Positions 59,843 through 64,000 of a DNA stretch of 64,000 nt are shown here, in pieces; position 1 is the stretch's first letter, and each line of letters starts with the position of its first letter. Source of the DNA: Hydrogenophaga pseudoflava (GTDB lineage: Bacteria; Pseudomonadota; Gammaproteobacteria; Burkholderiales; Burkholderiaceae_C); assembly GCF_031020795.1 (NCBI RefSeq), contig NZ_JAVHJP010000001.1, forward strand, positions 372,001 to 436,000, read 5' to 3'. Below the pieces are notes generated by a model that did no database searches, was not told where the DNA came from, and worked only from the letters and a program-made list of their open reading frames with translations. A program made the position numbers and the translations under genes.

Positions 59843-60145
59843 TCACTCTCTCCTGGTTGCTGGGCTATTCGGGTGAGCACACCGACATGCCGTTGCCGAA
59901 GAAGCATTCATGCGAATGCATCGATGCCGAACGACCACGGGCCGCCCCTGGGCGTGCTACCAGGCGGTATTCTGGGCACTCGGCACATACGCGTCTTGCC
60001 CGCCAGTGCATGGCGAGTTGACTTTGTATGCACAAGGCGAAACCCGGTTGACCGCAGCCGGACGCTCGAATGGAAGGGGTGGCGAGCGGCCACACGATGC
60101 ATCTTGGGCAGCGCTTTGCAACGCGGAATCCCGAGTCGATAAAAT
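59843..60145. other. intergenic region between the nitroreductase and Bug genes
   Basis: These 303 bp hold overlapping short open frames on both strands with no family resemblance or ribosome-binding sites. No strong terminator or sigma-70 promoter stands out. It may hold a promoter for the nitroreductase-to-etfA genes. Confidence 0.5.
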
Positions 60146-61123
60146 TCAATCCAAAGTCGCACCCGACTTCTTAACCACCTGTTCCCACCTCACGACTTCG
60201 TCGCGCACGAAAGCCTCAAACGCCTTGCCAGACTTGCGCAGTGGAACGCCACCAAATTCGACGAACTTTTCCTGCACGCCCTTGTCCTCGATGGACTGCG
60301 CAAAGGCCAACTGCAGTTTCTGCATGACAGCGTCCGGAGTTTCGCGCGGCGCAAATACACCCAACCATGATTCGGCCGTAGCTTTGGCATAGCCCAGCTC
60401 GCTCAAAGTAGGCACCTCCGGCAGCACGGGCACGCGCTCCAGCCCGGTCATGGCGATCGCGCGCAACTTGCCCGACTTGATATGCGGTACCGTGGTCGCC
60501 GGATAGTCGAAACTCAGATCAATGTTGCCTGCGATCAGGTCGGTGATGGAGGGAGCGCTACCTCTGTACGAAACATGACGGAGCTTGATTCCCGCCACAG
60601 TCTGGAACAGTTCCGCAGCCAAGTGCGAGCCGGTTCCAACGCCCGGAGACGAGTAGGTCAATGCCTCCGGATTCTTCTTGGCATATGCAACGAGTTCGGC
60701 CAGATTTTTGTAAGGCTTTGAGGCATTGACGACGAGCACATTGGGAATGGCCATCAGGCCCTGAACGGCTCGGAAGTCGCCATCCTTGTAGCGGAGGCTC
60801 TTGTAAAGGGCCAAGTTGGTCGCCTGGGTGCCTTGCGTTCCCAGAAGGACGGTATAGCCATCAGGCGTGGCTTGTGCCACAGTCATGGCTCCCAGTCCAC
60901 CCCCTGCACCGGGGCGGTTGTCCACAACGATGGGCTGGTTCAGCACCTTCGAGGCGTATTGCCCCGCAACGCGCGCTAGATTGTCGGTAATGCCGCCCGC
61001 AGTGAACGGCACAACGAGTTTGATAGGGCGATCCGGGAAGGTATCAGCATGCACCGGCAGTCCGACAGTTGCTGACAACACGCTAAACAGGGTACCTGTG
61101 GAAAAAATGCGTCGCGAAATCAT
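60146..61123 (-). CDS. Bug/TctC-family periplasmic solute-binding protein
   Basis: A 325-residue exported protein. A signal peptide (MISRRIF then hydrophobic to about 24, HADTF) is followed by the Bug signatures KLVVPFTAGGITDNLARV (about 34-51) and VVDNRPGAGGGLG (about 64-76). AAAGGAGAT stands upstream of the ATG at 61123; an in-frame ATG nine codons earlier is less likely. It probably captures the carboxylate that the adjacent CoA-ligase activates. No TctAB genes are in view. Confidence 0.93.
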   Translation of the reverse strand: MISRRIFSTGTLFSVLSATVGLPVHADTFPDRPIKLVVPFTAGGITDNLARVAGQYASKVLNQPIVVDNRPGAGGGLGAMTVAQATPDGYTVLLGTQGTQATNLALYKSLRYKDGDFRAVQGLMAIPNVLVVNASKPYKNLAELVAYAKKNPEALTYSSPGVGTGSHLAAELFQTVAGIKLRHVSYRGSAPSITDLIAGNIDLSFDYPATTVPHIKSGKLRAIAMTGLERVPVLPEVPTLSELGYAKATAESWLGVFAPRETPDAVMQKLQLAFAQSIEDKGVQEKFVEFGGVPLRKSGKAFEAFVRDEVVRWEQVVKKSGATLD

Positions 61124-61151
61124 GTGAATATCTCCTTTCAATATTTGCAAA

Positions 61152-63287
61152 TCAGGGGGCCGGTTGCGCTGTGATGAGAACGGCGTCGAGCGCCATCACG
61201 CCTGCAGCGCTGACGATCACGGGATTCAGATCCATTTCCTGGATACGATGATTCCCTTGGACGACAAAATTCGAGACAGCCACCAACATCTTTTCGAGCG
61301 CCGCGATGTCGGTGGCGGGGCTGCCACGGAAGCCTTTGAGCAGCTCGTGGCAGCGAGTTTCGCGGATCATTTCTGCGGCATCGCGAGGTGTGATCGGTAG
61401 CAGGCGGCGGCTCACGTCCTTGAATAGCTCGACGTATATGCCGCCAAGCCCAAAGGTCAGGATGGGGCCAAACAAGGGATCACAGTGGACGCCAATGAAG
61501 GTCTCTACGCCCTGCTTGAGATCAGCCATCTGCTCGATCAACAGGCCGTCGATGTCCGCCTGCGGGCAAGCCTTTTGCGCGCTGGCCATGATCGAGTCCC
61601 AGGCCGCACGCACTTCTGCTTCGGTCCGCAAGCCAACCATCACCCCACCAATGTCGGACTTGTGCAGGATGTCGGCACTGGCGATCTTGGCGACCACAGC
61701 GCCACCGATTTCAGCTGCGATTACCACCGCTTGCTGCGCATTGCGCGCCACGCGCCCAAAGGGCACACGCACGCCTGCACCCGCGAGCAGCGCCTTGCCT
61801 TCGGATTCCCCGTAGACCTTGCGCACGCCTTGCTCCGCGTGATGCTTCTCGGTGCAGATAGCGGGAAGCCAGTCCGCATCGAAGCCACGCTGACGTTTAC
61901 TGAAGTTGTTCCAGCACTGCAGCGCTTTGATGGCTTTGCCTAGGCTACGCACGGGCACCAAGCCGCCCGCAACCATGATCTGGAAGCCCTCGCCTAGCCG
62001 GTCGCTGAGCCAAACTGGCATGATCGGTGTATCGACTTGGGCCTGCACCTTGACCATGTTCTCGGCGGCTGCACGCGTGGTCGCGCCGTACTCCATCGGG
62101 ATCGGGTACAGCACCACATCCACATTGGGATCGCGTGCCACGGCGAGCAAAGAACCAAAGCTGATCTCGGGGTTGACCAGTATCTCGGCCGTGGTGTCTA
62201 CCGGATTGTCAAAGGCCGCATACGACGGCAGTAACTCGCGCAGCTTCGCGCCCGTGGCCGGATCGAACTCGGCCAGTGCGAGACCCGCCAGGCCGAGCAT
62301 GTCGGCCGCTAGCGCCACTGTGCCGCCCGAAAAGGAATAGACCGCCACGCGCGCATCCTTCTTTGGCACGCCGCGCGCCAGCAAAGCGGCGGTGTCGATC
62401 AATTCGTCGATGTCATCGACTTCGATGATGCCCAATTGCCTGAAGGCTGTGCTGTTGATCTCGGCGGTGCCCGATAGCGCCGCCGTGTGCGATTGCGTGG
62501 CCTTGATTCCGTATTCCGATTTGCCGACCTTGAGCGCCACAATGGGCTTGCCGTGCGCGGCAGCCTTCAGCGCCGCTTGCGCGAAACGCGGCGGGTCGTT
62601 GATGCCTTCGAGCAGGGTGACGATGACCCTGATCTCGGGCATCGAGACCATGTGGTGGATGTAGTCGCTCACGGTGAGATCCGCCTCATTGCCGCTGGAG
62701 CACCACAGCCCGATGCCCACGCCGCGATCACATGCCTGCAGGAAGGTGCGCCCCAATCCGCCGCCTTGCGTCACCAGGCCGATCGGCCCGGTCATGCGGT
62801 CATGCTCGAAGGACGGGGAAAAGGTGAAACCCAAGCCCTTGTTGGTGTTTGTCAGACCGGGGCAATTCGGCCCGTAGATGCGGATTCCCGTTTCACCGGG
62901 AATCTGACGCATGCGTGCTTCCAGGCGCTTGCCCTCTTCGCCCGCCTCGCCGAAGCCCGAGGTCAGCACCACGGCAAAACGGATGCCCTTTTTGCCGCAG
63001 GCTTCGAGGACATCGTTGGCGACATTGGCAGGTACGGCGACCACAGCGAGATCGGGCGCATAGGGAAGGTCTTCGACACGGCGGTAGCTGCGCCGGCCCA
63101 TGACCTCGTCCTTGGTGGCGTTGACCAGGAACAACTCACCCTGGAATTTCGAGTGCTCGATAAGGTTGGTCAGCGCGCGCTGGCCCAGGCTTGCCGGCCG
63201 GTCGGAAGCTCCGACCACGACCACCGAGCGCGGCTCCATCAGCAAATCCAAGTTCTGGAACATCATGCCTTGCGTTTCGTCCTTCAT
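61152..63287 (-). CDS. ADP-forming acyl-CoA synthetase (acetate-CoA ligase family)
   Basis: A 711-residue single-chain synthetase. The order is a CoA-binding Rossmann domain (VVVVGASDRPASLGQRALTN about 20-39), ligase-CoA domains with phosphohistidine region (ATQSHTAALSGT, about 257-268), and a C-terminal ATP-grasp domain (about 490-705). It couples ATP and CoA to an organic acid, giving acyl-CoA and ADP. The substrate is unknown. GAGGTG lies upstream of the ATG at 63287. The gene is 8 bp after the citryl-CoA-lyase-like gene. Confidence 0.9.
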   Translation of the reverse strand: MKDETQGMMFQNLDLLMEPRSVVVVGASDRPASLGQRALTNLIEHSKFQGELFLVNATKDEVMGRRSYRRVEDLPYAPDLAVVAVPANVANDVLEACGKKGIRFAVVLTSGFGEAGEEGKRLEARMRQIPGETGIRIYGPNCPGLTNTNKGLGFTFSPSFEHDRMTGPIGLVTQGGGLGRTFLQACDRGVGIGLWCSSGNEADLTVSDYIHHMVSMPEIRVIVTLLEGINDPPRFAQAALKAAAHGKPIVALKVGKSEYGIKATQSHTAALSGTAEINSTAFRQLGIIEVDDIDELIDTAALLARGVPKKDARVAVYSFSGGTVALAADMLGLAGLALAEFDPATGAKLRELLPSYAAFDNPVDTTAEILVNPEISFGSLLAVARDPNVDVVLYPIPMEYGATTRAAAENMVKVQAQVDTPIMPVWLSDRLGEGFQIMVAGGLVPVRSLGKAIKALQCWNNFSKRQRGFDADWLPAICTEKHHAEQGVRKVYGESEGKALLAGAGVRVPFGRVARNAQQAVVIAAEIGGAVVAKIASADILHKSDIGGVMVGLRTEAEVRAAWDSIMASAQKACPQADIDGLLIEQMADLKQGVETFIGVHCDPLFGPILTFGLGGIYVELFKDVSRRLLPITPRDAAEMIRETRCHELLKGFRGSPATDIAALEKMLVAVSNFVVQGNHRIQEMDLNPVIVSAAGVMALDAVLITAQPAP

Positions 63288-63295
63288 GGCACACC

Positions 63296-64000
63296 TCACT
63301 CAGCGCCGCGGCGCTTGCCCGGGATTTCATTGCGCGGGTCCTGCTCCAGGACGAGATCCCACAGTTGCTGTCCGATGGGGTTTTGGCGCTCTTCGTAGAG
63401 GTGGCCGATCAGGCCCGCCGCGCGGCCAACAAGCATGAAGCCGCGTGCCAGCAGGGGGTCCAGCCCCATGTCGCCGATGATCGAGCCGATGGCGCCGACC
63501 GCATTCATCGGCAAGTTCTTGCTCATCTCGTCGCGGAACACGCGCTCGATGGCGTACATCAGGCGCCAGTGCTTGCCAAAGCAGCCGTTGTCGCGCGAGA
63601 CAGCGGCCAGGGTCGGAATGCGCGGGTCACCGTGGATGTGGATGGGATGCCCCACGCCGTAGATGGGCTGCTTTTTCTCGCGTGCGTGGCGGATGGTTTC
63701 GCGCGCGCAGGCGACAAATGCATCATCGCCGTCTTCGTCCTTCAGGTCGCGTGCCGCGTTGATGAGCAGTTCGGCCGCATTCTGCGTCGTGCCCAGGAAG
63801 ACGCTGCCCGCGCCGAGCAGTCCGGCGGCCACGGCGGCCTGCATGGCCTCGGGTGCGCCGAGGTAGGTCAGGCGCGCGCTCATCGCGCTGGGCGTCAGGC
63901 CGTGGTCGCACGCGGTCACGAGGATGAGATTGATCATCTTCTTCTCACGCTCGTCGGGCATGCGGCCCAGGATGGCCAGCATCATCATGTCTACGAAGTC
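63296..64000 (-). CDS. citryl-CoA lyase / citrate-synthase-like protein (5' end outside window)
   Basis: The visible 234 C-terminal codons are open to the window edge, so the start is missing. The sequence TACDHGLTPSAMSARLTYLGAP and YGVGHPIHIHGDPR is that of short citrate-synthase-fold proteins annotated as citryl-CoA lyase. These cleave or form a carbon-carbon bond next to a CoA thioester. It heads the visible part of the catabolic operon, and with the synthetase downstream it could release acetyl-CoA from an activated hydroxy acid. Confidence 0.82.
   Translation of the reverse strand, partial: DFVDMMMLAILGRMPDEREKKMINLILVTACDHGLTPSAMSARLTYLGAPEAMQAAVAAGLLGAGSVFLGTTQNAAELLINAARDLKDEDGDDAFVACARETIRHAREKKQPIYGVGHPIHIHGDPRIPTLAAVSRDNGCFGKHWRLMYAIERVFRDEMSKNLPMNAVGAIGSIIGDMGLDPLLARGFMLVGRAAGLIGHLYEERQNPIGQQLWDLVLEQDPRNEIPGKRRGAE

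Noticed and set aside
59865..60149. 94-codon minus frame between Bug and nitroreductase genes
   Set aside because: No motif or ribosome-binding site; competing frames of equal length occur on the other strand.
37234..64000. insertion sequences or a transposase as carrier of the island or cargo
   Set aside because: I found no transposase frame or terminal inverted repeats around the island or the catabolic block.

Overview
The window is 64 kb of GC-rich DNA from a betaproteobacterium. The best fit is Burkholderiales, probably family Comamonadaceae. This is inferred from two Bug/TctC-type binding proteins, the divergent lysR-lysA pair, the nitrate-assimilation gene order and the Tn4371-type trb cluster. 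No rRNA or tRNA gene, CRISPR array or insertion sequence was recognised.

Region 1 (1-17 kb) is a nitrate-assimilation locus. It holds a NarK-type transporter, a PP2C phosphatase/Ser-Thr kinase fusion, a NasT-like ANTAR regulator fused to PilJ-type sensor domains, nirB, a periplasmic PilJ-domain protein, nirD, a large assimilatory nitrate reductase, a ybiB/trpD2-like gene and a siroheme-forming uroporphyrinogen-III methyltransferase. Both narK and nirB are preceded by well-spaced sigma-54 (-24/-12) sites, and both predicted leader RNAs begin with similar hairpins. This suggests dual control: NtrC/sigma-54 initiation followed by ANTAR-dependent antitermination. A LysR gene, a small membrane protein, a Bug protein and a glycosyltransferase lie between narK and the kinase.

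Region 2 (17-36.7 kb) is ordinary chromosome. It contains a fatty-acid-hydroxylase-like enzyme, a YhiN-type flavoprotein, rpsU with promoter and terminator, lysR/lysA, yqeY, a LivK-like binding protein, an EamA exporter, pmbA, darP, mog, a zinc-ribbon/PD-(D/E)XK nuclease-like orphan, slyD, a pabB-pabC fusion, cysE, trmJ, suhB and a large soluble multi-PAS histidine kinase.

Region 3 (about 37-55.5 kb) is one end of an integrative and conjugative element of the Tn4371 type. The transfer operon runs on the minus strand in the order LysR, eexN, traG, copG-like, trbB, C, D, E, J, L, F, G, I, DUF2274 and ends at a bidirectional terminator. Beyond that terminator lies an AT-richer defence-like island: vsr, DUF262, a HEPN protein and a convergent DNA cytosine methyltransferase. 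The island is bracketed by 79-bp direct repeats that are 90% identical and gap-free. Each repeat carries the 3' end of a small gene plus a terminator, and the outer copy continues into a decayed DUF2274 remnant. No conventional restriction endonuclease is present. A methylase-guarded DUF262/HEPN effector system is the most interesting candidate here.

Region 4 (55.5-64 kb) is a minus-strand catabolic block, probably element cargo: citryl-CoA-lyase-like protein (cut by the window edge), ADP-forming acyl-CoA synthetase, Bug protein, nitroreductase, DmdC-like acyl-CoA dehydrogenase and EtfBA. Together these could bind, activate and oxidise an organic acid that I cannot identify. The integrase end of the element is outside the window.
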